64,000 bases of DNA from Arthrobacter sp. Leaf69 (GCF_001422645.1 NZ_LMLR01000010.1:516237-580236); one strand, 5' to 3'; shown: positions 29,305 to 39,583, counted from the stretch's first letter. Numbers and translations: made by a program. Notes: a model not told the origin generated them from the sequence alone.

Positions 29305-30774
29305 ATGAGCACTACTCATTTATCCCGTCCCCCCGCTACAACGCCGGGCGACACATCCTTTTTCGGCCACCCAAAGATGCTGGCCAGCCTCTTCTCCGTA
29401 GAGATGTGGGAGCGCTTCTCCTTCTACGGAATGCAGGGCATCCTGCTCTACTACATGTACTTCACGGCCGCCGAGGGCGGCCTGGGAATTGAGCAGGGCC
29501 TCGCCGCCGGCCTCGTCGGCGCCTACGGCGGCGGCGTCTACCTGTCCACCATCCTGGGTGCCTGGCTCGCGGACCGGCTGTTCGGTTCCGAAAAGGTGCT
29601 GTTCGGCTCCGCCATCCTGATCATGGCCGGCCACATCGGCCTCGCCGTCGTGCCGGGCATTCCCGGCCTGATCGCCGGCCTGGTGCTGGTCGGCGTCGGA
29701 TCCGGCGGCCTGAAGGCCAACGCCACCGCCCTGGTGGGAAGCCTCTATCGGGAGAAGGACGAACGCCGCGACGCCGGATTCTCCATCTTCTACATGGGCA
29801 TCAACGCCGGCGCGCTGATCGGCCCGCTGGTCACCGGCTGGCTGCAGGAAAGCCAGGGGTTCCATTGGGGCTTCGGCGCCGCCGCCGTCGGTATGGGCGT
29901 CGGACTGGTCATCTACGCGCTGGGCCGCAAGAACCTGCCCGAGTCGGCGAACCGGGTGCACAACCCGCTTGCCGCCGACGAGCGCACCAAGTATGGCCTG
30001 CGCTTCGGCGCCATTGCCGCCGTGATCGCGGTACTTTTGGCCACGGGCATCGTAAATGCGGAGAACCTGGCAATGTCCATGGCCTACGCGGCCATCGGCG
30101 CGTCCGTGCTCTACTTCGCCCTGATCTTCAGCAGCAAGAAGGTCAACGGGACCGAACGCCGGCGTGTGGGGGCGTTCATCCCGCTGTACATCGCCTCCGC
30201 CGCATTCTGGGCACTGTTCCAGCAGCAGTTCACCTTCATCGCCGTGTACTCCGAGGAGAAACTGGACCGCAACCTGTTCGGCTGGGAAATGCCGGCCGCC
30301 TGGGTCCAGTCCATCAACCCGGTGTTCATCATCATCTTCGCCGGCGTCATGGCTGCCCTCTGGACCCGGCTGGGCCGCAAGCAGCCCGGCTCGGCCCTGA
30401 AGTTCTCGATCGGCCTCTTTGTGATGGGCCTGGCGTTCCTGGCGTTCATCCCATTGGCCGGGGACGGCAAGACCCCGCTGCTGGCACTCGTGGGAATCCT
30501 GTTCCTGTTCACGCTCGCGGAACTGTTCCTGTCCCCAATCGGCCTGTCCGTGACCACCAAGCTGGCGCCGGAGGCCTTCCGCACCCAGATGGTGGCACTG
30601 TTCTTCCTCTCGGTGTCCCTGGGCACCACGCTGGCCGGCATCCTATCCGGGCTGTACAACCCAGAGGACGAACTGCCGTACTTCATCGGCATCGGCGGCA
30701 CCGCGATGCTGCTGGCCGTCGGCCTGGCCGCGGCCTCGCCGGCGATCAAGAAGCTCATGGGCGGCGTACGCTGA
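29305..30774 (+). CDS. POT-family proton/peptide symporter
   Basis: A 489-residue transporter with about 14 membrane helices. The PTR2 family signatures are clear: GGLKANATALVGSLY and FYMGINAGALIGPLVTGW, and the early EMWERFSFYGMQGILLYYM carries the E-x-x-E-R-F motif of di/tripeptide:H+ symporters (DtpT type). It should import small peptides. The ATG at 29305 has no clear ribosome site; a TGTGAC-N8-GTCACA dyad at 29268-29287 lies just upstream. The following kinase gene starts 5 bases after its stop. Confidence 0.92.
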   Translation: MSTTHLSRPPATTPGDTSFFGHPKMLASLFSVEMWERFSFYGMQGILLYYMYFTAAEGGLGIEQGLAAGLVGAYGGGVYLSTILGAWLADRLFGSEKVLFGSAILIMAGHIGLAVVPGIPGLIAGLVLVGVGSGGLKANATALVGSLYREKDERRDAGFSIFYMGINAGALIGPLVTGWLQESQGFHWGFGAAAVGMGVGLVIYALGRKNLPESANRVHNPLAADERTKYGLRFGAIAAVIAVLLATGIVNAENLAMSMAYAAIGASVLYFALIFSSKKVNGTERRRVGAFIPLYIASAAFWALFQQQFTFIAVYSEEKLDRNLFGWEMPAAWVQSINPVFIIIFAGVMAALWTRLGRKQPGSALKFSIGLFVMGLAFLAFIPLAGDGKTPLLALVGILFLFTLAELFLSPIGLSVTTKLAPEAFRTQMVALFFLSVSLGTTLAGILSGLYNPEDELPYFIGIGGTAMLLAVGLAAASPAIKKLMGGVR

Positions 30775-30778
30775 GCCG

Positions 30779-31636
30779 ATGACCTCCAGGCACCGCCCAC
30801 CGCTTGAGTTCCGCGTTTACGTCCCCGCCGCAGGCGAGGCGTCCGACGTCGAACTCATGCCGGCGGGCGATGTCACCACCGGCGTGGTGCGGGTGGGCGG
30901 AACCATCCGCCGCCCGCACCAGCCGCAGTCTTTCGCTGTCGCCGCGTACCTCGACTGGCTGGAAGACGCCGGTTTCGATGGTTCCCCGCGGTTCCTGGGC
31001 CGGGACGGAGAGGGCCGGGACGTGCTGACGTTTCTGCCCGGACAGTGCTCCGGGCCGCTCCCGGAAGCCTGGGTCCGGTCCGAGGAGCTCCTGGTCTCGG
31101 TCGCGCAGCTGCTGCGCCGGCTGCACTCGGCCTCGGCCGGGTTTGCGCCGGGCGACTATCCGTTCCCGCCGCGCCCGATCCGGCAGGATCCGGCGGAGCT
31201 GGTCTGCCATCTCGATGTCACCCCGCAGAACGTGGTGGTCCGCGACGGCCGTGCCGCCGGCCTGGTGGACTTCGACCTCGCCGGCCCCACAACGGCTTTC
31301 AAGGACTCCTTCAACACCGCAATGCACTGGGTGCCGCTCCGGGACCCCGCCGACGCGTGGCCGGGATGGGAGGCGGCGGACCCGTTCCGGCGGCTCCGGA
31401 TCTTCGCCGACGCGTACGGCTGGAACGACGAGGAACGGCGAAGCCTGCCCGCGTTTGGCATCGAGGCCACGCGGCTGAGCTACGAGCGGATGCAACACAA
31501 CGCGCGGGAACTCGGCGGCGGCTGGGCGCGGATGTGGGACGAAGGCGTGGGCGAGACGATCCGCCGCCGCGGCACCTGGCTCGACGCCAACGCCGGCCGG
31601 CTGGTGGCGGCGCTTACGTCCGCCGGCGGAGGCTAA
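30779..31636 (+). CDS. Aminoglycoside phosphotransferase-family kinase
   Basis: A protein-kinase-like fold of the APH family (285 residues). The catalytic loop CHLDVTPQNVVVRD and the metal-binding VDFDLAGP are intact. The family phosphorylates many small molecules (antibiotics, choline, homoserine), and nothing points to a resistance function. It begins 5 bases after the peptide transporter gene, so co-expression is likely. Its stop overlaps the convergent DUF4190 gene by 4 bases. Confidence 0.82.
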   Translation: MTSRHRPPLEFRVYVPAAGEASDVELMPAGDVTTGVVRVGGTIRRPHQPQSFAVAAYLDWLEDAGFDGSPRFLGRDGEGRDVLTFLPGQCSGPLPEAWVRSEELLVSVAQLLRRLHSASAGFAPGDYPFPPRPIRQDPAELVCHLDVTPQNVVVRDGRAAGLVDFDLAGPTTAFKDSFNTAMHWVPLRDPADAWPGWEAADPFRRLRIFADAYGWNDEERRSLPAFGIEATRLSYERMQHNARELGGGWARMWDEGVGETIRRRGTWLDANAGRLVAALTSAGGG

Positions 31637-32295
31637 GCGCCGGACGACCCCAAGGTCGACCGTCCGACGGCCAGTCCCACCGCGATGAGCACGAATATCA
31701 GAACGGTCAACGCGATCCCTACATAACCCATCACCAGGCCGGCAATGGCCATGCCCTTGCCGGCCGGCTCGCGTTTGAGGGCCATGTGCCCGAGGATGAC
31801 TGCTGCGAGCTGCGGCAGTAGGAAAAAGCCAAGGCCCACGAAGGTTGCGATGCCGCAACACAGGCTGGCGATACTCAGGCCCTTGGGTTCCGGCGGCAGA
31901 CCGTAATAGGCCGGCTGGCCGTAGGCATTGAACGGGGTGCCCGGCTGGCCGTACTGCGGCTGTCCGCCATACGGCTGCTGGCCATACTGCGCCGGCGCAC
32001 CGTAGGGCGGCTGGCCCGGCGCACCGTAGGCCGGCTGGGCGTACGGCTGCTGGGCGTACGGCGACGGCATGTTGTACGGTTCCGTGGGCTGGTTGTAGTC
32101 CGGCCCGGTCTGGCCGTATTGCTCGCCCGCGTAGCCCTGCGCTCCGGACGGTTGCTGCCCGTAGCCCGGCTGCTCGAACTCCGTCGTCGCGGGCGGCGTC
32201 GGCGCAGGAACGTCTGACTCCTGCGCCGGAATATACGACGGCGGCTGGTAGCCCTCAGGCGTCTCGTCTTTGTCCGGTTTCGGCTGGTCAGTCAT
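31633..32295 (-). CDS. DUF4190 membrane protein with Pro/Gln/Gly/Tyr-rich N-terminus
   Basis: The first about 125 of 220 residues are a low-complexity series of QPxYG/QPPYG-like units, probably disordered and cytoplasmic. Two membrane helices follow (SLCCGIATFVGLGFFLLPQL and the VMGYVGIALTVLIFVLIAVG region) with the DUF4190 pattern GHMALKREPAGKGMAIAGL between them. Function is unknown; such tails are common in actinobacterial envelope proteins. The ATG has a GAGGGGAA site 4 bases upstream. Confidence 0.85.
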   Translation of the reverse strand: MTDQPKPDKDETPEGYQPPSYIPAQESDVPAPTPPATTEFEQPGYGQQPSGAQGYAGEQYGQTGPDYNQPTEPYNMPSPYAQQPYAQPAYGAPGQPPYGAPAQYGQQPYGGQPQYGQPGTPFNAYGQPAYYGLPPEPKGLSIASLCCGIATFVGLGFFLLPQLAAVILGHMALKREPAGKGMAIAGLVMGYVGIALTVLIFVLIAVGLAVGRSTLGSSGA

Positions 32296-32430
32296 GGTTT
32301 TCCCCTCGTGAAGTCTCAGGATTCAGCCTACCGCCGTCCCGGTTCCTTGAGCAGGACATTTCTGACGTCACAGGGGCCGTAATCCGTCGAAAACATGTTG
32401 CCTGCCACGACGGTCTGGCATGCTGGTGCC

Positions 32431-34080
<1,650 letters not shown>

Positions 34081-34095
34081 CGGCGGTCCGGTGAT

Positions 34096-34125
34096 GCGGG
34101 CGCCCGCGGTCGGCGGGCCGCCCGC
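34096..34125. terminator. GC-rich hairpin between convergent pgm and GGDEF genes
   Basis: GCGGGCG (34096-34102) pairs with CGCCCGC (34119-34125); the 12-base GCGGGCGCCCGC at 34096-34107 is also a perfect palindrome by itself. It fills the 45-base gap between two convergent stops, so it probably ends transcription in both directions. Confidence 0.55.
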
Positions 34126-35289
34126 TCAGGCTGTTTCTTCCTCGAAGCTGCCGGCGAGTACTGAGCGGTCACGGCCGAGGGTCTTCGCGCGGTAAAGGGC
34201 GGCGTCGGCGGAGGCGATCATCGCGTCAAGATCGACGCGGCCGGGAGCGGTCGACGCGATCCCGTAGCTGGACGTAGGCAGGCGCGGGATGAGCGGCGAC
34301 GCCGACGCCTGCAGCCGGGCGCTGATGTCCGAGGCGATCTGGCCGGCCCGTTCCTGCGTCACTCCGGGCAGGAGGATGATGAATTCCTCTCCGCCGTAGC
34401 GGCCCACGAGGTCGGTGGAACGGACGGTGGACGTGCAGGCCTCCGCGAACGCCTGCAGGGCGGCGTCGCCGGCTGAATGGCCGTACTCGTCGTTGATGGA
34501 TTTAAAGTGATCCAGGTCCGCCAGGATCAGCGACGCCGTGGTCCTTGTCCTGGTGAGGCGGCGCAGTTCGTCCTCGGCGAGGTCCAGGAATGCTGCGCGA
34601 TTCAAGAGCCCGGTCAGCCCGTCCACGGTGGCTCGGGCGCGGAGGTCCTGGGTCTGCTGCTCGTAGCTCAGCTCGGCCATGGTGAAGGACGCCACCACCA
34701 TGATCACCGCCGAACAGACCGTTGCCGGGACGGAGCCAAAGACCGTCAGAAAGACGTCGCCCTCCGGCCCCTCGATCACAAAGGCGACCAGGCGGCCAAG
34801 ATAGAACGCCGCGAGAATGCCGGAACCCCACGCCAATGTGCGGTGCACACGCGAGAAGTGCCGGTCCAGCAGGAACAGTTCACGGCAGGCAAGGCCGATC
34901 AGCAGGCCCATGAATCCCAGATAGGCCGGACCGCCGGACCACACGTTGGTGGCGGGCTGGTCCAGCGCCGACACAACGGCCGTGATGGCGGGCCCTGCTG
35001 CCAGGTACCAGAACTTGGGGACCGTCGTCCGGAGGGAACGGGCCCCCGCCCAGATGCTGGACGCGCCCGCCACGAGAAACACGTTCCCCAGCGGGTTGGC
35101 CCAGACCTGGTGCGGCGTTCCGTCCATGAGGTACGCCGCATTGCCGGCCAGGAAAAGCAGGAGCGCCAGGCACCATGAGCCGCTGTACGTCGAACGTGTC
35201 CGGCGGAACGTGATGAAGTAAAAGAGCAGCAGCAAAGTCAGGTCAACTGCTGCCAATGCGACACGCAAGGTTGAGGTGTCAAGCGTCAT
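34126..35289 (-). CDS. Membrane-bound GGDEF diguanylate cyclase
   Basis: The 387-residue protein has about six membrane helices in the first 200 residues, then a GGDEF domain with the active-site motif RYGGEEFIILLPG (GGEEF, a functional variant). It should make cyclic di-GMP. No RxxD inhibitory site is seen upstream of GGEEF: the segment there reads RSTDLVG, and the R-S-T-D spacing could be a weak I-site. No EAL domain is present. The start is an ATG at 35289; an 8-bp dyad lies 21-42 bases upstream. Confidence 0.9.
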   Translation of the reverse strand: MTLDTSTLRVALAAVDLTLLLLFYFITFRRTRSTYSGSWCLALLLFLAGNAAYLMDGTPHQVWANPLGNVFLVAGASSIWAGARSLRTTVPKFWYLAAGPAITAVVSALDQPATNVWSGGPAYLGFMGLLIGLACRELFLLDRHFSRVHRTLAWGSGILAAFYLGRLVAFVIEGPEGDVFLTVFGSVPATVCSAVIMVVASFTMAELSYEQQTQDLRARATVDGLTGLLNRAAFLDLAEDELRRLTRTRTTASLILADLDHFKSINDEYGHSAGDAALQAFAEACTSTVRSTDLVGRYGGEEFIILLPGVTQERAGQIASDISARLQASASPLIPRLPTSSYGIASTAPGRVDLDAMIASADAALYRAKTLGRDRSVLAGSFEEETA

Positions 35290-35309
35290 GTAGTGGCCCC
35301 CCGGTCCGC

Positions 35310-35331
35310 ACGCAATACCCCGATATTGCGT
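35310..35331. promoter_or_regulatory. Perfect 8-bp dyad upstream of the GGDEF gene
   Basis: ACGCAATA (35310-35317) and TATTGCGT (35324-35331) are perfect inverted repeats around CCCCGA. The element lies 21-42 bases before the start of the diguanylate cyclase gene and is A/T-richer than its surroundings. It could be an operator or a 5' leader hairpin. Confidence 0.45.
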
Positions 35332-35549
35332 CGACTATGCGCCGCATTTGACCCTAGTATTGCACCCCGGCCGGATAAAGTGTGATCACCGTCTCGGATG
35401 TGACTTGACACGCCCTGCGGCTCGGCCGGCACGTCGGCCCCGAACCCCCAAGGCGGGGCCAACGGCCCTGTGGCAAGGGACCCGAAGCGGACTAAACTGG
35501 AAGCGGCCCCGGATGCGGCCTTGCGCTCAACCGCAGAATTGCGTCCCGA

Positions 35550-35585
35550 GTGCCTCCGGCCTGTCCCCCATGGTGCCGGAGGCAC
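35550..35585. terminator. 11-bp-stem hairpin downstream of the RutE-like gene
   Basis: GTGCCTCCGGC (35550-35560) and GCCGGAGGCAC (35575-35585) pair perfectly across a 14-base loop. It lies within the 347-base gap between the GGDEF gene start and the reductase stop, and would lie 52 bases past that stop. Termination of the reductase message is likely. The remainder of the gap shows no gene. Confidence 0.55.
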
Positions 35586-35625
35586 CTCCGCGTTAGTACA
35601 GCGCCGGAGGCACCTCCGCGTCAGT
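35575..35625. repeat. Two 23-bp direct repeats (GCCGGAGGCACCTCCGCGT)
   Basis: The copies at 35575-35597 and 35603-35625 differ by one base (TTAGT versus TCAGT) and are separated by 5 bases. The first half of each also forms the right arm of the neighbouring hairpin. They may be a slipped duplication of terminator sequence. Confidence 0.7.
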
Positions 35626-35636
35626 GACGGGTCGTG

Positions 35637-36242
35637 TCAGACGGTGCGGACAACATCCTCGTAAGCGAACTTCGGCTTGGCCGCGCCCCAGGCGTCGGCC
35701 GCGGGCTGCCCGATGTTGACCACCAGGAAGCTCTGCTGGCCGCCGTCGGGGAAAAAGGCCTTATCGATCGCGGTGAAGTCCGCGCCCGTCATCGGTCCGG
35801 CAGACAGCCCCAGGGACCGGACGGCGAGGATGAAGTACCCGGCCTGCAGGTGGGCGTTGTTGTTGCCGGTGGCCGCGGCAAGGTCCGGGTCGGCGTCGTA
35901 CATGGCTTTCGGGGCGTTGTATCCGGGAAGGAAGTTGTCCCACTGTTCCTGCCAGGACGTGTCGTAGCTGAGGATGGCGACGAGCGGTGCCGCGGCGGTC
36001 TTGGCGCGGTTGCCGTTGGCAAGGGTGCCGACCAGGGTGGCGCGGGCTTCGGCGGACCGGACATAGGTCACGCGCAGCGGCTGCGAGTTGAACGCGGTGG
36101 GCCCGAACTTGGTGAGCTCGTAGATGGCCCGGGCCTGCTCATCGGTGACATCGCCGGTGAAGGTGTTGGGGGTGCGGGCCTCGGCAAAGATGGCGTCCAC
36201 TGCGGCGGCGTCGATTACTGCTTCGTCATGGGCGATGGTCAT
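35637..36242 (-). CDS. Nitroreductase-family protein, malonic semialdehyde reductase (RutE/HadB) type
   Basis: A 201-residue flavin reductase fold. The N-terminal EARTPNTFTGDVTDEQARAIYELTKFGPTAFNSQP region and RAKTAAAPLVAILSYDTSW are typical of the RutE/HadB subgroup, which reduces malonic semialdehyde to 3-hydroxypropionate in uracil breakdown. The ATG at 36242 has AAAGGGA 5 bases upstream; the longer frame to 36689 runs into the divergent permease and is rejected. It diverges from a uracil permease-type gene, which fits a pyrimidine-related role, but other rut genes are absent here. Confidence 0.85.
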   Translation of the reverse strand: MTIAHDEAVIDAAAVDAIFAEARTPNTFTGDVTDEQARAIYELTKFGPTAFNSQPLRVTYVRSAEARATLVGTLANGNRAKTAAAPLVAILSYDTSWQEQWDNFLPGYNAPKAMYDADPDLAAATGNNNAHLQAGYFILAVRSLGLSAGPMTGADFTAIDKAFFPDGGQQSFLVVNIGQPAADAWGAAKPKFAYEDVVRTV

Positions 36243-36296
36243 GAGCGTCCCTTTCGCTGGGGTGCCCGCCGGCGGCGGCCACTGGTCACTGTCCAT

Positions 36297-36306
36297 AGTT
36301 GCAACT
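36297..36306. promoter_or_regulatory. AGTTGCAACT palindrome between rutE-like and permease genes
   Basis: A perfect 10-bp palindrome with the TTGCAA core, 55 bases upstream of the reductase start in the divergent promoter region. TTGCAA-centred dyads are frequent MarR-type sites, but no such regulator is encoded next to it. The rest of the 211-base region holds no gene. Confidence 0.3.
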
Positions 36307-36453
36307 TCAACTTCTGCCTCCTGCTTCCCGAAATGCCCCGTGACGTCCGGCACAGCGGCGCCGGCGGCGAAGCATGCCGGAAACACCGTCGCGGTAATGT
36401 TGCTCCGGAAGATTCCTTCCCTTCCGCCAAATATTCTCTGAAAGGCCCCGGCA

Positions 36454-37791
36454 ATGAGCATGCTCGGAACCAAATGGAAGCTGCACGGCAACGGCAAGTC
36501 CATCCGCCCCGGCGAAGTCGTGAAGCCGGATGAACGCCTTGCCTGGCCGCTGACTCTTGGCATCGGGATGCAGCACGTTGTCGCCATGTTCGGCGCCACC
36601 TTCCTGGTCCCGATCATCACGGGCATGCCGCCGGCCACCACACTGTTCTTCTCGGGCATCGGCACCCTCCTGTTCCTGGTCATCACCAAGGGCCAGGTTC
36701 CGAGCTACCTCGGGTCCAGCTTCGCGTTCATCGCACCGATCATGGCCTCGCAGCAGCAGTACGGCGTCGCCGGAGCGCTCGGCGGTGTGGTGCTGGCCGG
36801 CGTCGGGCTGGCAATGATCGGCGCGATCGTGCAGAAGTTCGGTGCCGGGTGGATCAACCGCCTGATGCCGCCGATCGTCACGGGCGCCATCGTGGGCCTG
36901 ATCGGCCTCAACCTCGCTCCGGCGGCGAAGGCCAACTTCGACGCCGCCCCGGTCACGGCCCTCATCACCCTCGCCACGATCATCGTGGTCAGCGTCTTCT
37001 TCCGCGGCATCCTGGGCCGGTTGAGCATCCTGGTCGGCGTGGTGGTCGGCTACCTCGTGGCGATGACCCGCGGCGAGGTGGACTTCTCCAAGATGGACTC
37101 CGCCGCCTGGGTGGGGCTGCCGTTCTTCCAGACGCCCGAATTCCACCTCGGCGTCGTCGGCCTGTTCGTTCCGGTGGTGCTGGTGCTCGTGGCGGAGAAC
37201 ATCGGCCACGTGAAGTCCGTGTCCGCAATGACCGGCCAGAACCTCGACGGCGTCTCCGGGCGGGCGCTGATGGCCGACGGCGCCGCCACCGTGCTTGCCG
37301 GCATGGGCGGCGGCTCCGGCACCACCACCTACGCGGAAAACATCGGCGTTATGGCCGCCACCAAGGTCTATTCGACGGCGGCCTACTGGGTGGCCGGCCT
37401 CTTCGCCATTGTGCTGAGCTTCTCGCCAAAGTTCGGCGAACTCATCGCCACCGTCCCGGCCGGCGTGCTGGGCGGCGCGGCGACGATGCTTTACGGCATG
37501 ATCGGCGTCCTGGGCGTCAAGATCTGGGTGCAGGCCAAGGTGAACTTCTCCAACCCGATCAACCTGACCACGGCCGCCGTCGCACTGATCGTCGGCATTG
37601 CCGATTACACCTGGACCATCGGCGACCTGGTGTTCACCGGCATCGCGTTGGGCTCCGCGGCGGCGCTGGTGATCTACCACGGCATGACGGCGATCGCGAA
37701 GGTCCGCGGCACCGTCGCCGAGCCCGAAACCGAAGGCGCCGTGGCCGCTGCCACGGCCGCCGTGAAACGCGCGCCGAAGAAGCGCCGCTAA
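36454..37791 (+). CDS. Uracil/xanthine permease (NCS2 family)
   Basis: A 445-residue inner-membrane nucleobase:proton symporter with about 14 helices. GMQHVVAMFGATFLVPIITG at the N-terminus is the UraA-type helix 1, and GGGSGTTTYAENIGVMAATK holds the conserved glutamate and helix-10 substrate region. UraA-like proteins prefer uracil; the divergent RutE-like gene supports that, but xanthine cannot be excluded. The ATG at 36454 is followed by a second in-frame ATG at 36460; AAAGG lies about 9 bases before the first. Confidence 0.9.
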   Translation: MSMLGTKWKLHGNGKSIRPGEVVKPDERLAWPLTLGIGMQHVVAMFGATFLVPIITGMPPATTLFFSGIGTLLFLVITKGQVPSYLGSSFAFIAPIMASQQQYGVAGALGGVVLAGVGLAMIGAIVQKFGAGWINRLMPPIVTGAIVGLIGLNLAPAAKANFDAAPVTALITLATIIVVSVFFRGILGRLSILVGVVVGYLVAMTRGEVDFSKMDSAAWVGLPFFQTPEFHLGVVGLFVPVVLVLVAENIGHVKSVSAMTGQNLDGVSGRALMADGAATVLAGMGGGSGTTTYAENIGVMAATKVYSTAAYWVAGLFAIVLSFSPKFGELIATVPAGVLGGAATMLYGMIGVLGVKIWVQAKVNFSNPINLTTAAVALIVGIADYTWTIGDLVFTGIALGSAAALVIYHGMTAIAKVRGTVAEPETEGAVAAATAAVKRAPKKRR

Positions 37792-37818
37792 CCGCTGCGC
37801 CGCAACCGCTGCGCCGCA
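37791..37818. repeat. Two tandem 14-bp copies after the permease stop
   Basis: ACCGCTGCGCCGCA occurs twice without a gap (37791-37804, 37805-37818), directly after the stop codon. Probably a simple slippage duplication. Confidence 0.6.
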
Positions 37819-37824
37819 ACCAAA

Positions 37825-37865
37825 AGGCCGGCTCCCGGACACCCTAGGTGTTCGGGACCCGGCCT
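37825..37865. terminator. Strong bidirectional hairpin
   Basis: AGGCCGG (37825-37831) pairs with CCGGCCT (37859-37865), and inner stems CTCCCG / CGGGAC and ACACC / GGTGT continue to a small loop. It sits between the convergent permease and acidic-protein genes and should end both messages. Confidence 0.75.
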
Positions 37866-37886
37866 CAGCTGTTCGGGGCAGCGGCT

Positions 37887-38411
37887 TTAGCCGGCGTCGA
37901 AGGTTTCCTCATCGTCGTCGTCCTTGGGAGCCTGGTCGGATTTGCCTCCAGGCAGGTCCGTTCCCGATCCGTCCGGCAGCCCGGCGGCGTCCTGGCCCGG
38001 CTCGGAGGAGAAGGGCCGCCCGGCGTCGGGCTCCTCGGTGTTGGATGCGTCCATCTCCGCCTCCGCGGACGGCATGGCTGCCTCGGAGTTCTCCGAGGCG
38101 TCGGCGTCATAGCCGGGGGCTGTGCTGGCGTTTTCTGAACTCATTTGTTCCTCCGTTCCTCCGAAGCGACCCGCTCCGGGCTCTCCTGCACTGTCTTGGT
38201 CTTGGGCGCCGAACTGGCTCAGGTCCGGGGCGCCGGCCGGGTACGTTTCCCCGTCCGGGCTGTCCTGGCTGAGTCCTGCCGCGTCGAAGGCTTCCTCTTC
38301 CCGGGGCTGGGCGAACTTCCTGGTGTCTCCGCCGGGCAGCTCCTGCTCCGCCGTCGGCGTTCCGTAGCCGCCGGCTTCCTCGATGGGATCCTGCTGCTTT
38401 TCCTGGGTCAT
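37887..38411 (-). CDS. Acidic low-complexity protein of unknown function
   Basis: A 174-residue protein rich in Asp, Glu, Gly, Ser and Pro, with no membrane helix and no recognised domain; it should be disordered. It begins MTQEKQQDPIEEAGGYGTP and ends with an Asp/Glu tract. A very good ribosome site (GGGAGGA, 6 bases before the ATG at 38411) shows it is translated. It lies 61 bases downstream of the SDR gene in the same direction. Similar Gly/Asp-rich proteins accompany stress genes in actinobacteria, but this is only a suggestion. Confidence 0.7.
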   Translation of the reverse strand: MTQEKQQDPIEEAGGYGTPTAEQELPGGDTRKFAQPREEEAFDAAGLSQDSPDGETYPAGAPDLSQFGAQDQDSAGEPGAGRFGGTEEQMSSENASTAPGYDADASENSEAAMPSAEAEMDASNTEEPDAGRPFSSEPGQDAAGLPDGSGTDLPGGKSDQAPKDDDDEETFDAG

Positions 38412-38472
38412 GCCGTTCCTCCCGTAGTGGAATGTTGAACTGCGTGGATTGTTACCGGAAATTCGTGAAGGC

Positions 38473-39372
38473 TCAGAGGCCTTTGCCGCCGGTGACGGGC
38501 AGTACCGCGCCGGAGATGTAGGAGCCGTGATCGGAGGCCAGGAGCACGTAGGCCGCCGCGAGTTCCGCCGGCTGCCCCGCACGCTGCAGCGGGGTGTCCT
38601 GGCCGAAGGACGGCAGCTTGTCCGGCCACTCGGTTGCCGGGATCAGGGGCGTCCAGATGGGGCCCGGGGCCACGGCGTTGACGCGTATTCCCTTCGGGCC
38701 GAGCTCCTGGGCCAGGGCCTTGGTGAAGGCAACCTGCGCGGCTTTGGTCATGGCGTAGTCGATGAGTTCGGGCGAGGGGTTGAACGCCTGGATCGAGGCC
38801 GTAGTGATGATCGACGCGCCGGCCGTCAGGTACGGTACCGCCGCCCGTGCGGTCCAGATCAGCGAGTAGAGGTTGGTCTGGAAGACGCGGTCGAACTCCT
38901 CGGTGGGGAGGGACTCGAAGCTGTCGCGGTTCTTCTGGTACGCGGCGTTGAGTACCACGACGTCCAGGCGGCCGAATTCGGCGAGCGCGTCATCCACGAT
39001 CCGGGTGGCAAAGGCTTCACTGCGGCCGTCCCCGGCGATCAGCAGCGCCTTGCGGCCGGCTTTGCGGATCCACGCGGCAGTATCCTGCGCGTCCGCTTCC
39101 TCCTCCGGCAGATAGGAGATGGCGACGTCGGCGCCCTCCCGGGCGAAGGCGATGGCCACCGCTTTCCCGATCCCGGAATCTCCGCCCGTGATCAGCGCGG
39201 CCTTGCCGGCAAGGGCGCCGCTGCCCTGGTAGCTCTCCTCGCCGTGGTCCGGTTTGGGGTCCATGGGCGCGGTGAGGCCCGGCTGTTCCTGCACCTGCTC
39301 CGGGAAGGACCCGGAGTAGTAGCCGCCCCGGGGGTCGCGCGGCTGGTCCCGCTGTTTGCTTGAATCACTCAT
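38473..39372 (-). CDS. Short-chain dehydrogenase with N-terminal extension
   Basis: The 299-residue protein starts with a 45-residue polar extension (DPRGGYYSGSFPEQ, then PMDPKPDHGEESYQGSG) before the Rossmann loop ITGGDSGIGKAVA. The catalytic motif YAMTKAA (Y-x3-K) with an upstream serine is intact. This extended form is the YhxC/YhdF-like subgroup of SDRs often found with general-stress genes in Gram-positive bacteria. The substrate is unknown. The ATG at 39372 is chosen; the frame runs on to 39465 without a conserved sequence. Confidence 0.87.
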   Translation of the reverse strand: MSDSSKQRDQPRDPRGGYYSGSFPEQVQEQPGLTAPMDPKPDHGEESYQGSGALAGKAALITGGDSGIGKAVAIAFAREGADVAISYLPEEEADAQDTAAWIRKAGRKALLIAGDGRSEAFATRIVDDALAEFGRLDVVVLNAAYQKNRDSFESLPTEEFDRVFQTNLYSLIWTARAAVPYLTAGASIITTASIQAFNPSPELIDYAMTKAAQVAFTKALAQELGPKGIRVNAVAPGPIWTPLIPATEWPDKLPSFGQDTPLQRAGQPAELAAAYVLLASDHGSYISGAVLPVTGGKGL

Positions 39373-39583
39373 AGTCCACCTACCCAACGTGTCGGTTTTC
39401 CAGGGGCCGCTTCCGGGCCGCGGGCCATGGCCCGGACCCGCGGCGCGTCCCCGCGGAGTAAACAATTACACCCTACCCGGGATTCATCAGCAACCTTAGT
39501 ATCGGCTTGAATTTCGTACCGCTCAAGCCTAGGTTGAAGTTGACTGCCGCCGCAGCCCGGCCATCATCCTCGTGGAGGCGCAA

